Below, piece by piece: positions 1-10,260 of a stretch of DNA of 20,132 nt. The notes under the pieces were generated by a model. The model searched no databases, was not told the origin of the DNA, and saw nothing but the letters and a program-made list of their open reading frames with translations. Each line of letters begins with the position of its first letter. The stretch's first letter is position 1. A program made the position numbers and the translations under genes. The DNA comes from Apostichopus leukothele (Eukaryota; Echinodermata; Holothuroidea; Aspidochirotida; Stichopodidae). Location of the stretch: the NCBI GenBank assembly GCA_010014835.2, contig JAAAKB020280742.1, positions 1 through 20,132 of the forward strand. The letters run 5' to 3'.

Positions 1-108
1 TTCTGACTTGCGGAGCGGGGGGGCGGAATGATACTTCCGCCCCACCATATTTTTCACTGGGGGGGCTGGCGCCCCCCAGCCCCACCGGTTCCTACGCCCT
101 TGCCTATA
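1..108. repeat. End of a GC-hairpin repeat element
   Basis: Two GC-rich perfect hairpins lie side by side. At 21-28/35-42 GGGCGGAA pairs with TTCCGCCC across a 6-base loop. At 62-69/76-83 GGGGCTGG pairs with CCAGCCCC. The block ends in CGCCCTTGCCTA at about 96-107, and the same terminus (CGCCCTTGCCTAA) recurs near 7416-7428 after another G/C foldback. This suggests the right end of a non-autonomous element whose left part lies outside the window. The element class is not identified. Confidence 0.5.
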
Positions 109-861
109 GCACATTCTCTTGCAGAGGGAAACCGTATGGGAATAGATGTATATATATACTGGCAAGATTGTGACGAATCTGTATGCAAAGTACCATAGAA
201 TGATAGACCTAAAAAGTTTTATTTTTGAGCAAAATAAAAACAAATACCAAAGATATAGCGTGGACACGAACAATAATCAAATTTGATCCACTCTCAACCC
301 CTGGAGTACCCTTACGGTGAGACTTTAACCATGTGACCATGATGCTGCCCCTCCAAACGAACACTCTTCCGCTCCCAAATTTGACAAGCCTCTATTCGGG
401 CCCGTTGAACACATGTTGTCTTTGTAATGAATATTATCAATTGCAATAGCGTATATATATATTGAAAAGTAGATGTTTAAACTAATAATCACACACCTAC
501 ATGGGTATATACGAAAGTAACAAAACCAAACATTGTAATTGCAGACAGATAAATAACTTGAACAGAAACTTACGTGATTCTGCAAATTGTCAGCTATGTC
601 AAAATCTCGATTTTAATGTAAACATCGTTGGTCGTTTGTGCACAGTCCCGCTGAGTGAACACATTTTACCTAATTGATTATTCAATAACAAAGAAAGGAG
701 CTCATTTGCATAAATATGCGAGTGTAGAATTCTTTAACCTCCAAAGCGGATTGCTGTGACAAAAATGCCACCACTTACGATACGATTATACGTATTACGA
801 AAATTATAGGTTTAACCGATTAACGCCCTTCGGATTTGTTATCTTAATCGGAAACTTTCAA
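109..861. other. Non-coding stretch, nothing recognised
   Basis: AT-rich DNA without a convincing exon, RNA gene or repeat boundary. The 86-codon open frame on the minus strand (325-585) has low-complexity composition and no recognisable domain, so I treat it as chance. Confidence 0.5.
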
Positions 862-892
862 GTAGATAGATAGATAGAGATAGATAGAGATT
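862..892. repeat. GATA/TATC microsatellite
   Basis: About seven GATA-type units with AGA interruptions. They sit exactly at the 3' end of the LINE fragment, so they are best read as its tail rather than an independent microsatellite. Confidence 0.85.
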
Positions 893-1350
893 TATTTCGT
901 CCATAAGATATGGAAATTTGTCGTCCTGCAGCAAAACACATAAAAAAAAATCAAAGTTTTAAAGTTACATACAGAATACAGTTAAATATTAGTATAAACA
1001 AAACACAGAGAAGTTGAATGAAAAGGTAAAAATATCAACAGCAACAATATCCATACATGTGAGAAAAATATACACATATATACATATATATACATATAAC
1101 AAAAACAAACAGACAAGACTATAAAACAAAAGAAACCTATCTAACAACCCTCTGGTTGAAAAGAGAAACAGAATTGGGTAAAAAAGAAAACCTGAATCTG
1201 TTATGCTTAGACCGTGGCATGCGAAGTCTGCTGCCTGAACGGCAGAATACATAGTTCTGGAAAAGAGGATGTGTATGGTCTTTTAATATTCCATGGGTTT
1301 TCTGGTGCACCATATCAATGTAGAGTTCATAGACAGTTTTCAACAAATAT
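862..1350 (-). mobile_element. 5'-truncated non-LTR retrotransposon (LINE) 3' end
   Basis: Read on the minus strand, the frame at 1346-1137 ends with the pieces HPLFQNYVFCRSG, RLRMPRSKHNR and SFLPNSVSLFN followed by a stop. This resembles the C-terminus of LINE ORF2 proteins (pattern HPL...LPSGRRLR.PR.K.NR...SF.P....LLN). Downstream of the stop is an A-rich/T-rich 3' untranslated stretch. It ends in GGACGAAATAAATC and then a TATC/TATCTC microsatellite (about 862-892), a tail type typical of some animal LINE clades. Reverse transcriptase and endonuclease are absent, so this is a dead 5' truncation. The 5' boundary near 1350 is approximate, and the clade (CR1/L2/Rex-like) is not resolved. Confidence 0.75.
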
Positions 1351-1591
1351 CCCTACCAATAGTACGGCTATTGTATCCATGCTATTTAACCTAGTAGTAT
1401 TAGTTGTACGTCTTAAGTTAGTCTATCATATAATCGGTCGTGTATTCAAGATGTTCCTCATTATGATATATTATTGGTTCTATTAGAACTATAATTTTTA
1501 ATATCCCTGGAAGGTAAATTGTGCTTCGTCAAATTATAATGAGCCTACAGTAGCTGCCTGTGTGTACTTATTATATATAGGCTAAGCCTAA
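1351..1591. other. Short gap before plus-strand gene model
   Basis: No feature supported. A TATATATA word lies about 15-20 bases before the proposed ATG at 1592, too close to serve as a normal TATA box for that start. The promoter is therefore not located. Confidence 0.3.
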
Positions 1592-1648
1592 ATGGAGTGG
1601 AGGCCTATAATAATACTTACATATAAAACTTGTAACTTAGACCTCAGG
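1592..1648 (+). CDS. Candidate first coding exon of GGG-domain gene
   Basis: ATG followed by 18 more open codons (MEWRPIIILTYKTCNLDLR) runs straight into a strong donor, AGG|GTAAGTG, at 1649. It ends in phase 0, the phase needed by the next proposed exon (TGG GTG GAT at 2155, or CAG one codon earlier). There is no recognised domain. The donor and phase match are what support it. Other 5' exons could exist instead, because no promoter or Kozak context decides the start. Confidence 0.35.
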
Positions 1649-2151
1649 GTAAGTGAAAGATTTTACAATTTGAACCACATTCAGTCGAAGAACCCTATTG
1701 TGGTCAAAGATCATTAGGGTCACATAGGTCAAATTGTGGATATACTGTAAACAATATCTCAAGAAGGAAAGCTGTGAGAGATCATATGATACGTATACAG
1801 GTGTATCACACTGAATAAAAAAATGCTATACTGTAGGCCTAAGTGTCCATTGGTCAACTTTCATTGTTAAGTTATTGTTTGTCATATCGCAATAATTCTA
1901 GCTGTATTACTTGCTAAGCATCTCCCGCCTATAGCGTACAGAATTTCAAATTTATGTAAGATTCATCTTGTTACATTGTCAAAACCACATGCAATATTTG
2001 ATTCTGGTCTATTTTAACTCAATTTTAGCTTTCTTTGTATGTATTGTATTTAAAAAATTGTTGTCTTTTTACTTCTACATTATTACAGCTTTATAGTGAT
2101 ATACAACTACAAGGGCGCATCTTTCTCAAATATTTTGATAGTGACTGAGAG

Positions 2152-2209
2152 CAGTGGGTGGATCTCACTTCAACCTTTGCTCTAGAGAGGAAGTTGAAAA
2201 TTGAAGTAG
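2152..2209 (+). CDS. Candidate second exon of GGG-domain gene
   Basis: Open frame QWVDLTSTFALERKLKIEV plus one base, ending at a good donor (GTAG|GTGAGTA at 2210). It leaves phase 1, which matches the phase-1 acceptor of the exon at 2856 and makes a Val codon at the junction. An in-frame TGA at 2146-2148 means the exon must start after it. Usable AG dinucleotides lie at 2150-2151 and 2153-2154, but their pyrimidine tract is weak, so the 5' boundary is uncertain by a few codons. The coding-like composition is moderate and no domain is recognised. Confidence 0.5.
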
Positions 2210-2855
2210 GTGAGTACACACTTATATTAATTTCTGAAATCAAAAGAACCAGTTTTTCTCAAAATCAATCGATCAATCTAAATAATATTGCTGTAAACAA
2301 GTTTCCAATTAACTACTGTATCTGGTACAGTACAGACAAAGGATCATGATGCAAATATAATATGTTGCAGCAATATATCAGTGAATATGTGCCATCCGCA
2401 TTATGACATGTCACATATTGAACCTATAAGCAGCTATATTCAGTGTTTTTGTCACCACCCTTCACCTGTAAATACAGATGATCAATCCTTACTTTGAGCT
2501 ATGATCTAAAGATACAATAACAGTATCATTCGAGTCACAATTTGCTCAAGTCATACCTTCAAACTAATTCATATGCTAAGGAAGTAAGCTCACAGTATGC
2601 AATTCTAGCAATCTATGATCGAGGTATATCATTATATGAAACCAAAATTATTAGTAGCTACTGCTAATAGCCATACATTTATAGTATTGATTTTGCCTTT
2701 GAATTTTATTTTGTAACATATATTACAAAACTAATTAAATGAACTGTTAGTACTGACCTGGATTGTATGTTATGTAATATCTTGTAATGTAGATCTTAGG
2801 CAATACATACAGTAGATACAATTTTCAATTTCTTTATTGTCTATATTTTTCACAG

Positions 2856-2900
2856 TACAAGAGGATGACCAGCCTGGAACTTCAGACAAGGACTCTCCAG
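2856..2900 (+). CDS. Short acidic exon of GGG-domain gene
   Basis: The acceptor TATATTTTTCACAG (to 2855) is strong and the donor is CCAG|GTTAAG (2901). The 45-bp exon is symmetric, phase 1 in and phase 1 out. It encodes QEDDQPGTSDKDSP between split codons. This acidic, Ser/Asp/Pro-rich piece reads as a linker between folded parts. Joining to the exon at 3715 makes a Gly codon. Confidence 0.65.
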
Positions 2901-3620
2901 GTTAAGTTTCCCTTTTTCCTTCTTCAATTCAAGGACAAAATATGTAACTTCTTTACTTGTGATGTTTGAACAGCTGTTTCCAAATTAACTAGAAAGCCAT
3001 CTTTGTGTGTTTTCCTCTAAGGAACCACTTCAGGTCCTACTCTTAATAAAGATTCCCTAGCAGGGTTATATGTATGTGTGTGTATGCCAATGGAAACAAA
3101 TTATTATGTTTCAATACTTCAATGTGTAAATTTATAAGGATCGAGAGGCCCTTTACTACAAAATGTGTTCTTCATATAAGACCATGCATTCATGGTGACA
3201 TCATGGTTGGCACAGCATAACCATGCACAAATTTGCGATCATTCGCCTTACATACTGCACTGTATAAGTTTTTGCCTTACTTCGCCTTACAAAAGAATGC
3301 AATATCTGCTGTTCATTGTTGAATTGCATTAACTGATAGAAGCGAAGAAGTCCATCGCCTATAGAGTACACAAACAACCTCTGATGATGAATCGAGCTGC
3401 AACACATACTGTACAGTAGCTGTAATTATTGCCTGCTACAAAGAGGACTGACCAATGGAACTTCAAGATTTGAGACCTGGTTTCATTTACATATTTCATG
3501 GTGAGGAGACCATGTTAAAACATAATGCAAGGGCATAACATGGTCTTCAAACCATAAATTTGTGTTGTTATTAATCTTTTTGTATATTTTCCATCCACTT
3601 TGCATCTTGAGATAAATTTG

Positions 3621-3644
3621 ATATGATGGTCATAACCATCATAT
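3621..3644. repeat. Perfect 10-bp hairpin in intron
   Basis: ATATGATGGT and ACCATCATAT are separated by a 4-base loop (CATA). The hairpin lies in the intron before the exon at 3715. No function is inferred. Confidence 0.6.
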
Positions 3645-3714
3645 TATATGCATATCTTGGAATATTTCTTTAATTTCATTGTATACTTTATATTCTTACT
3701 TCTTCTACGATCAG

Positions 3715-3782
3715 GTGCAAAACAAAAGCTGGCTGAGGTAATGGAAAATTTGAAGGGTGCACTAAAAAAAACCAGACAATCT
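3715..3782 (+). CDS. Basic helical exon of GGG-domain gene
   Basis: The acceptor (TTCTTCTACGATCAG) and donor (TCT|GTGAGT) are both good. The exon enters in phase 1 and leaves in phase 0. It encodes AKQKLAEVMENLKGALKKTR then QS, with heptad-like hydrophobic spacing suggesting a helix. It joins directly to GGG CAG GAC of the next exon. Confidence 0.65.
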
Positions 3783-4070
3783 GTGAGTTGTACTTGATGA
3801 TTGAGTCAATCTTTTTAATCTTGCTTGAAGTTTTGCCCATAGAACAGACAATGGCAAGTAAACCTGTATATTGTAGTCCGTCTGCCATAATTGAGATGGC
3901 TTACATGCTTAGTATTTATGCATCCCTTAATTGTTTATGGTTCAGTCCCTGTTAGTACCTTTAGACATGGCTAGATAACCACTTGCTAATTCCTCTGAAG
4001 TGCTTTGCCAATTTAAATGCATCTTTTGAAGAGGATTTGCTTGGAACTGTATACTGTAGTGTGAATATAG

Positions 4071-4100
4071 CATTGATCATGTAAGCTGACATGATCAATG
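4071..4100. repeat. Perfect 12-bp hairpin in intron
   Basis: CATTGATCATGT pairs with ACATGATCAATG around a 6-base loop, within the intron 3783-4632. It could be a foldback relic. Nothing links it to a known RNA class. Confidence 0.6.
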
Positions 4101-4632
4101 ATGTATAGCTAAAGACCAAAATATGGAAATGAGTTTCAGTTTCAAGCAGATCTTCTATTTGAGTTATTATGAAAGTTCCATTGCTTAAGATTGTAGGAGA
4201 GTAAGGTTGGATTGTCAACAATGTTGTTTCTTGCAATCTCAGAAGCTTCTTTTGGACTATCATCATGACTTATTAAAGCAACATTGACATAAGAAAGAGG
4301 AGTATTGTTAATAGTACAATTATCTGTTTGAACATGTGGTTAAACCTGTTGACAGGGCAAAAATGAGGCTATTTATATAAGTGGGCTACATTCTAAGGCT
4401 CTCTTGAATTAATCCCTACAGCTATCACATTTAATCTTCCTATAGTAATATAAAAAGGTAAAAAACCTGCCAAGATGACATTCAAGAAAACTGCATTTGA
4501 AAAGTTCTTTTCACTTCGATCAGTCATATAACAAAGGATGAAATTCCCCTTTTGAGTCATTTAACTTCCATGTACCTTTATGTGTGCAAGTATTTACATT
4601 TGATTGAATCCTTGCAATTTTGTTTCTTTTAG

Positions 4633-4977
4633 GGGCAGGACCAAGAAAGGAAGAAAAAAACAACTATCAAAGTTCAACTTGGCTGGCATAACTTCAAGTC
4701 CCAAACCAAAGCATATTCACAAGTTAAGTTGAACAGAGGTGGCGGAGTTATTATGTTGTGGGTGCCAAGAATAACAACTTACAAGGCATTACAAGAAATT
4801 GCAATTGACAAATTCTTTCCTGCTGGCAAAAGTGGCCACCTTGGCTACAGAGATTCATATGATTTTTATCTAGGCAACAGCCGCTGCGAATCTTATGATG
4901 TCCCCTCATTCTCTGTGGAGGGTATTTTCCAAGAAGGAGGTTGCAGAGCGAGGATTTATCTTTATTCAAGGCTAAAG
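4633..4977 (+). CDS. Main domain exon with GGG motif
   Basis: A 345-bp exon of 115 codons in phase 0, between TTTCTTTTAG and the donor AAG|GTGAGA. After a basic leader it encodes a compact domain. Visible motifs in order are VQLGWHNF, YSQVKLNRGGGVIMLWVP, a helix ALQEIAIDKFFPAGKSG, YDFYLGN and a C-terminal RIYLYSRLK. This pattern (GW..., GGG, LFFPxGxS, then LGN and RLYLLS) resembles, from memory, an N-terminal region found in multi-copy fish, coral and echinoderm proteins, some of them HECT-ligase-like. No HECT domain is present here, so I assign no function. This is the most reliable coding exon of the plus-strand gene. Confidence 0.8.
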
Positions 4978-5340
4978 GTGAGACTCATCGCAAATGGGTT
5001 CAATTGGATCAAACTATAACATCTTCCATAACAGGAACAGTCTTTCATAATTCACTCACAGCTAATTTCAGTTCATTTACAAAATAAATGAATAACAGTG
5101 GCCTTCATGTTTCCTTCACTGCCCACAGGCTGCAGAATTTAATTTCTTATGTTTTATACTTACAAACACTATATCAGACCCTCCTAAAAGGAGTTACTTG
5201 GGTTATATTCTCTTTTGTCTTTACAATTGTCTTTCAAGTTCATAAAATACAGGCTCTTTGCTATTCATTCACTATTACTTATGTGTTCAGACTATTAGTG
5301 TGTGTGACTTATGATATACATATGTACAATTTTCATTTAG

Positions 5341-5400
5341 ACTGAGGACGAGGTATTATTTGCCAGTGATGTGGTAGAGTGGATAAGGGGTATTTGTTGA
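5341..5400 (+). CDS. Terminal exon of GGG-domain gene
   Basis: The acceptor TTTTCATTTAG opens a phase-0 frame, TEDEVLFASDVVEWIRGIC then TGA at 5398-5400, continuing directly from SRLK of the preceding exon. Exons 1592-1648, 2152-2209, 2856-2900, 3715-3782, 4633-4977 and this one sum to 633 bp, or 211 codons including stop. The protein is short for a family whose members are often multidomain, so it is either a stand-alone version or a truncated one. No AATAAA is close downstream. The nearest variant (ATTAAA) is about 370 bases on. Confidence 0.65.
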   Translation, partial: TEDEVLFASDVVEWIRGIC

Positions 5401-5800
5401 CAGTTAGGCTATATTGCTGTCTTTAAAATTAGGAATTAGTTACATGTAAGCTTGATCAAGCCACAAAAAAAAAAATACAATTGTTGTCAGCGTAAATCCA
5501 TGACATTCCTCCAGTTTGCTTCTAAGTCACCTTTGCCAAAATGTAACAATTTCAAATATTAATATCTCAACAATGGCATGTAGTATTTCAATACAAAGTT
5601 TACCAGCATGCTTTAGCATCTCGGTCCTCGTTTACATGTCAAAGATACATTTGACTCTGGAGCTATTTATTAAGAGTACATATTTATATTAACTAAAGTA
5701 CAAGCATTTAGAAAGACTTTTGCCACTCTTAATTTTCCCTGAAATATGCAGTCTTTGTGGGTTAACATTATTAAATTTTATATATATTTTACCATATTAG
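5401..5800. other. Probable 3' UTR and intergenic DNA
   Basis: AT-rich sequence after the TGA at 5398-5400, with no further exon recognised. It includes an A-run near 5465. The 3' end of the transcript cannot be placed. Confidence 0.4.
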
Positions 5801-7300
5801 TTACGGCAATCGGCATCCTGTCCCCTTGAGATGCATTTCACGTCGAAGCCCGTAACCTCGACCTATTTATCACCGCAACTCCTCCCTCTCTCCCCCCCCC
5901 CCCCCTTCTTAAAGAATAACGTATTGGGAATAGTTTCTCATAGACACTATTGACACATGGGGCGCGTAGCCAGAGATTTGTCATGCACGTTGTGCGTATG
6001 ATGGAAGTGATATATGGGAGGGGGTTCCCCTCCACTCCCAGTTGAGCTGAAAACAAAAATTGAGAGGATTCTGAATGCATGTCTGAGCCCAAAATAACAA
6101 CAAAATTCCCTGACGGCTCATTTCATTTATATATTTATTCAGTTTTTCATCCTTGGGTCATGAGGTGGGTATACATACCCATGGTGTATCTATATGCGTA
6201 CAGGATTTTTTGGGATATATACCATATTTGCCCGAGGGAAAGCGTACGTTATATTGGACTGAATTGCGTGATATTTCCCCAATAATCAGCCAGAGAGAGT
6301 GGACACTGCCTACCATTTGACCAATTCGGGAGGGCGTGTCAGTCTTGGGGGGGGGGGGAGCTGTATGACACACCTTGGTGCAAAGAGACTGGAGTAATAC
6401 CATCTGGCAAGCGAGGAATTAAAACATACCTGACTAGGCTGACTCCCCGTATCACATTTGTCAAGTTCATTTCCATCGTACTCTAAATACTGTGCTATAT
6501 ACCTTAACATGTGCGCGGAGCGCGCGAAACTTTTCCCTGTGTTCCCTCTCCTGCGACTTGGCTCTACACATACATTCGCATGGAGCACGCGAACATTTTT
6601 GCCCTCATGAGAATTCCGATCCCTTTATACTTGCCACGCAGGCTGGAAATGTCAGGCAATACAGTGTAGAGTGCACTATTTCCCCCTCCCCCGAGATATG
6701 TGTGCCTCATGCTTGTTTTTTTCCCTTGTGATAATTCTGACCCCTGCATGCCTGTAAAGCTGACATTTTGTTGCGTTACAGCCTTATGACAACATTTATA
6801 AGGCTGCGGGTGGATTTCAGACCTTCAGCACACTTGCTCGGGCAATGGTTGGGGGCCTGGCAGAAAAAACCTGGGGAGGGCTTTTTAATTTTGTTTAAGA
6901 ATAATCATGACCTCAGATGCGATTTGGTGCTATATTTGTCATGTTTGGAACTTAATTTTTCTGTTGAGGAATTTTCATTTTTGAGGTTAAATTTTTTACA
7001 CTGAACCCCACATAACAATGGGCGCGGGTTCATCATAAACAGCTCTACACACATAGTCTATGGGGTCAGGCCGCCAGGTAGTGTGTGCATAGAAGTTTGC
7101 CATGACATATCTCGCTGACCAGAAGTAACTTAGATCATTCGGCTAAGCTAGAACAAATGTATATGCTATGTTCAGTGCGGAATTTCACCGGGCGCTGTAC
7201 ATAGGCTACTGAAGGCCCATTACATAGTGCCCTAGGATGTCGGACACAGGCTTTGACAAATGAAATTATGCTTACAATTCAGTTACACTTATGATACCAA
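5801..7300. repeat. Repeat-rich non-coding block
   Basis: Composition changes from AT-rich flanks to mixed and GC-rich DNA. There is a 13-base C run (about 5892-5904) and a 12-base G run (6347-6358). An imperfect tandem pair of about 65 bp contains GCGCGGAGCGCGCGAAAC (near 6512) and CGCATGGAGCACGCGAAC (near 6577). Several 60-90 codon open frames overlap on both strands here, none with a recognisable domain. It reads as diverged transposon or satellite-like DNA, with boundaries not determined. Confidence 0.45.
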
Positions 7301-7309
7301 CTTCCGAAG

Positions 7310-7427
7310 GGGCAAGGGCCAAAGGTCGTATCTTCCTGGATGGGTGGGCGCAAATCCACCCCCAAAATCGTGAAGGGGGGGGCAATTGTCCCCAGTTGCC
7401 CCCCCCCCCTGTATCCGCCCTTGCCTA
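7310..7427. repeat. Short GC foldback element
   Basis: GGCAAGGGC near 7312 and GCCCTTGCC near 7417 form terminal inverted repeats around a core containing GGGGCAA/TTGCCCC and long C runs. The right end matches the element end at the window start. On the minus strand it translates to pieces such as GRIQGGGATG, a frequent artefact of this repeat type in predicted proteins. No clear target duplication is seen. Confidence 0.5.
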
Positions 7428-8334
7428 ACTCTATATCGGTGTGGTTGATGTGAAAAACATAGGCCATGCTGAAAGTAAGTCAATTAGTGCCATTTTCGAG
7501 TATAGATTCTAAATAACAGCACAGCTTCTAATCATGTTGTAATGTTTAATGCTATAATTTCAAACAAATTTCATACAAAGTATCGTAGTAATCCTATTAA
7601 CATTGTAGACTAAGTGGCAATGATGACAACACAACCACAAATGTGCTAGACAATATATCCCTTAATAACACCATTGCAATTGATTTGAATAAAACAATGC
7701 TCAATAAAATATACCAAATGAAACCATCGCACTAGCATTTTCCTAGCTGCTAGCCCAAAGTTGGGTTTGTTTCCATTCCAACTAGGTGATACTGTATCTT
7801 AGAATATCCTAGATGCAAGGTGAACAACCCAGATTTGGGATGGTGGCTATATCCCATCATCTCATCCAACAGCTGATTGAGGCCAGCACTAGTTCACAGT
7901 TGACCTTAACACCATTTTTATACACTGGAACAGAAATGAAAAGAACACTTTTTCATTGTTAATTCACAATTTTAAATTTTAATAACAAGCAGAATAATAC
8001 AATGTCAACCTGAAAGGTGTAATTAACTAAAATATCTCAACTGTTAAACAAAGTATAAAAATACAAATGTTGTTCAAGTGAGTGTACAATTTTGATTGTT
8101 AGAATTAATATTGACAACAAGATGTACTGTCACTGGACATTTTTAATTGAAAATGTAATATAAATTGATGAATTTCATTGAATCTACATGAATTCAAAAC
8201 ATTTAATTGTTAATTTTAGTGCTTAAATGCATGAATATATATGTACAAATTAAGTGAAAAAAGCAGATGTTACAGTTATTAAATTTCAATAAAATGTAAT
8301 ATGTATGATACAACAGTCAATGGTTCAATCATGG
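7428..8334. other. AT-rich non-coding DNA, part of a duplicated segment
   Basis: No gene is seen. From about 7935 this belongs to the duplicated segment described separately. A minus-strand ATTAAA (8202-8207) could serve as the polyadenylation signal for the exon ending at 8335. Confidence 0.4.
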
Positions 8335-8512
8335 TTACAGTTCACTGGTAGTTAGCTGCAAGGGCAGATCCACATCAAGAGCATGGTTGAGCTGATCTTC
8401 ATAGTACTTTTCTGGTGTAATGGGGTATGAAATGCCAGTAAATGACAATACTGCATAAAAGTTCATATAAATTGACACTAAGAAACAATAAAAAGACCAA
8501 TTGATAAAAAAT
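7935..8512. repeat. Segmental direct repeat, copy 1
   Basis: This stretch aligns along its length with 9355-9948 in the same orientation. Shared blocks include AGAATAATACAAT, GAATTAATATTGACA, GATGAATTTCATTGAAT, GTTCACTGGTA..GTTAGCTGCAAGG and AGTACTTTTCTGGTGTA. Divergence and small indels are substantial, so the duplication is old. It carries the exon at 8335-8450. Confidence 0.75.
8335..8450 (-). CDS. Candidate minus-strand terminal exon
   Basis: On the minus strand an acceptor (GAACTTTTATGCAG) opens a phase-1 frame. It has 37 complete codons, then TAA at 8337-8335. Pieces include LSFTGISYPITPEKYY and EDQLNHALDVDLPLQLTTSEL. The composition is protein-like and acidic but no family is recognised. 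No matching upstream exon was found, so it may be the 3' end of a gene whose other exons I cannot see, or a relic. A diverged duplicate lies at 9727-9884. Confidence 0.35.
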
Positions 8513-9354
8513 GCTCCACACTGGATCTATATACCCTCAAGTTAATAAGCCATTTCTACCCAACACAATGAATTAAGTACTACTACATTCAAACAAATCT
8601 TAAATTTGCACTATCATAAAGTATATCATCAATGCTGAAATGATATTAACATGACTGAATGAGTTCAAACTTTGTATATAATGAAATGCAAGACTCAAAT
8701 TTTATATTGACTTTGCCACATTTTCAATAATATTGTAAAATATTGAATTATTCTTTTTCGAAGTGTGGCACACAATTAACATTATATAAATCATTACTCA
8801 TTGAATTTTATCACATTAAAGTAATGTTTCAGTATTTAAATGCAGGATTCTAGTTTAATTGCATCCCTGTTAAACCTGGCACTGCTAAATTATACTATGG
8901 ATGGGGGAAACCAAAATAAACTTCTGGATCCACCCCCTTGGCAAGACTTCATCTGTAGCACATTCTCAATTATTACCATGGATGTCTGGGCTTCATTTTT
9001 TCCAGAATCAGTAGAAAAGTTAATTAAAAATGTTAATGAAATTACAGTAAATATATTGAGTAGCATATTGCCTTTTCATGAAATTAACTACTTTACTAAT
9101 GCATTAAATACACATGCATTAACTTTAAAATATATATCCGACATTGATGCACTGAAGTAATTCAAAATTTTATATTGCTTGCCAAATTATATTTAGGGAC
9201 ATAGAAATTACTTTTTCCAAGAGTTTGCACAAAACTAACATTACAAAATCTACATGAGTTTAACAACATTGCACTCACATTTGTGATATTCAGCACTCAT
9301 TTCAGTACTTAAATTTGGTATTTTCAATAATGTGTAAACAGAGAAATGAGAAAC
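8451..9354. other. AT-rich DNA, no gene supported
   Basis: The only sizeable open frame is a 106-codon plus-strand ORF at 8840-9160. It has no recognised domain and is compositionally like translated AT-rich DNA. Weak similarity between about 8696-8850 and 9165-9330 suggests further old duplication within the same cluster. Confidence 0.4.
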
Positions 9355-9948
9355 ATCTATAAAAAGAACAGAATACACAATTTGAATTCATTTAACAAGT
9401 AGAATAATACAATTATCTGAAATGTGTCATTAACTATAAAAATGTACTCAACTGTTTAACTTTAACTGTTGAAGTTTAAACATACAAATATTGTTATGTG
9501 TATGCTATCTTGGTCGTTCGAATTAATATTGACAGCATGGTAAAAGGACTTTTTATTGAAAATATACAAATCTACAGTATATGCATATACATGTAGATGA
9601 ATTTCATTGAATTTACAAATATTGAATTTCATTGTTAATTGTAGTGTTTCAATCAATGAATATACAGTATGTACAATTTTGAGTGAAAATGTAGATTTTA
9701 TAATTATTAATAAAACTGTCAACGGTTCAAATTCCTGGTTGCAATGCTAGTTCACTGGTATAGTTAGCTGCAAGGACAGATTCAGAGGTCATGGTTGACC
9801 TCCTCCTTACAGTACTTTTCTGGTGTACTGTATGTGGCATAATAGAGTACATGTACATGTATGAAATGAAAGTAAATGTCAATACTGCATATAAGTTCAC
9901 ATAAATTGAACCAAAAACACAATAAAAAGGCAAATTGATCAAAAATAT
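9355..9948. repeat. Segmental direct repeat, copy 2
   Basis: Diverged direct copy of 7935-8512, offset about 1.43 kb. Compared with copy 1 it has insertions, including roughly 30 bases inside the exon-like part (near 9835-9865) with a repeated ACATGT word. Confidence 0.75.
9727..9884 (-). pseudogene. Duplicated terminal exon, frame-shifted
   Basis: This is the counterpart of the exon at 8335-8450. The acceptor is the same type (ATATGCAG) and it starts in the same phase and frame (LTFTFISY against LSFTGISY). An insertion then shifts the frame, so the conserved EKYY..QLNHAL part is read in another frame. The shifted frame stays open to a TGA at 9729-9727. It is either a decayed copy or an alternative 3' exon with a new C-terminus. 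Decay is the simpler reading. Confidence 0.35.
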
Positions 9949-10028
9949 GTTGCTTCATCATCATATGGTATGTTAGTGAGGCATCTCTCTACTCCGCACT
10001 CCCGCCCCCTCTTTTTCCACACATACAG

Positions 10029-10132
10029 ATCTCCAACTGCAAGTGGACATCCTGTCCAAATGTGATCCAACCCATGAAACCGAAAAAAGATCAGTTCGGG
10101 ATCGAATTAAATTTTGGATAATCAGACACTAA
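10029..10132 (+). CDS. Possible plus-strand terminal exon or relic
   Basis: A pyrimidine-rich acceptor (CCCCCTCTTTTTCCACACATACAG) precedes a phase-1 frame of 33 codons, including LQLQVDILSKCDPTHETEKR and SVRDRIKFWIIRH, then TAA at 10130-10132. AATAAA at 10131-10136 overlaps the stop. The amino-acid composition looks coding, but no family is recognised and no upstream partner exon was found. It may be part of the same degraded copy as the fragment at 10261-10305. Confidence 0.25.
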
Positions 10133-10260
10133 TAAAGAAATGTTGTATCTTATTTTTCAGAATAAAATCTTATTATAATGTCATTAATGGCTGGAAATTT
10201 CTGACAGGTTTTCATTCCTTTTTTTTCACTTTTTTATATAAATTGTATTTGTATAGGCCG

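Noticed and set aside
6079-6749. Several overlapping 60-90 codon frames on both strands
   Set aside because: They lie in repeat-rich DNA with homopolymer runs and have no domains or splice structure.
7279-7483. Two overlapping minus-strand frames with GRIQGGG-like peptide
   Set aside because: They fall on the GC foldback repeat, and the peptide is a translation artefact of that repeat.
8840-9160. 106-codon plus-strand open frame
   Set aside because: No domain, no splice partners and AT-rich composition. Such lengths arise by chance in this base composition.
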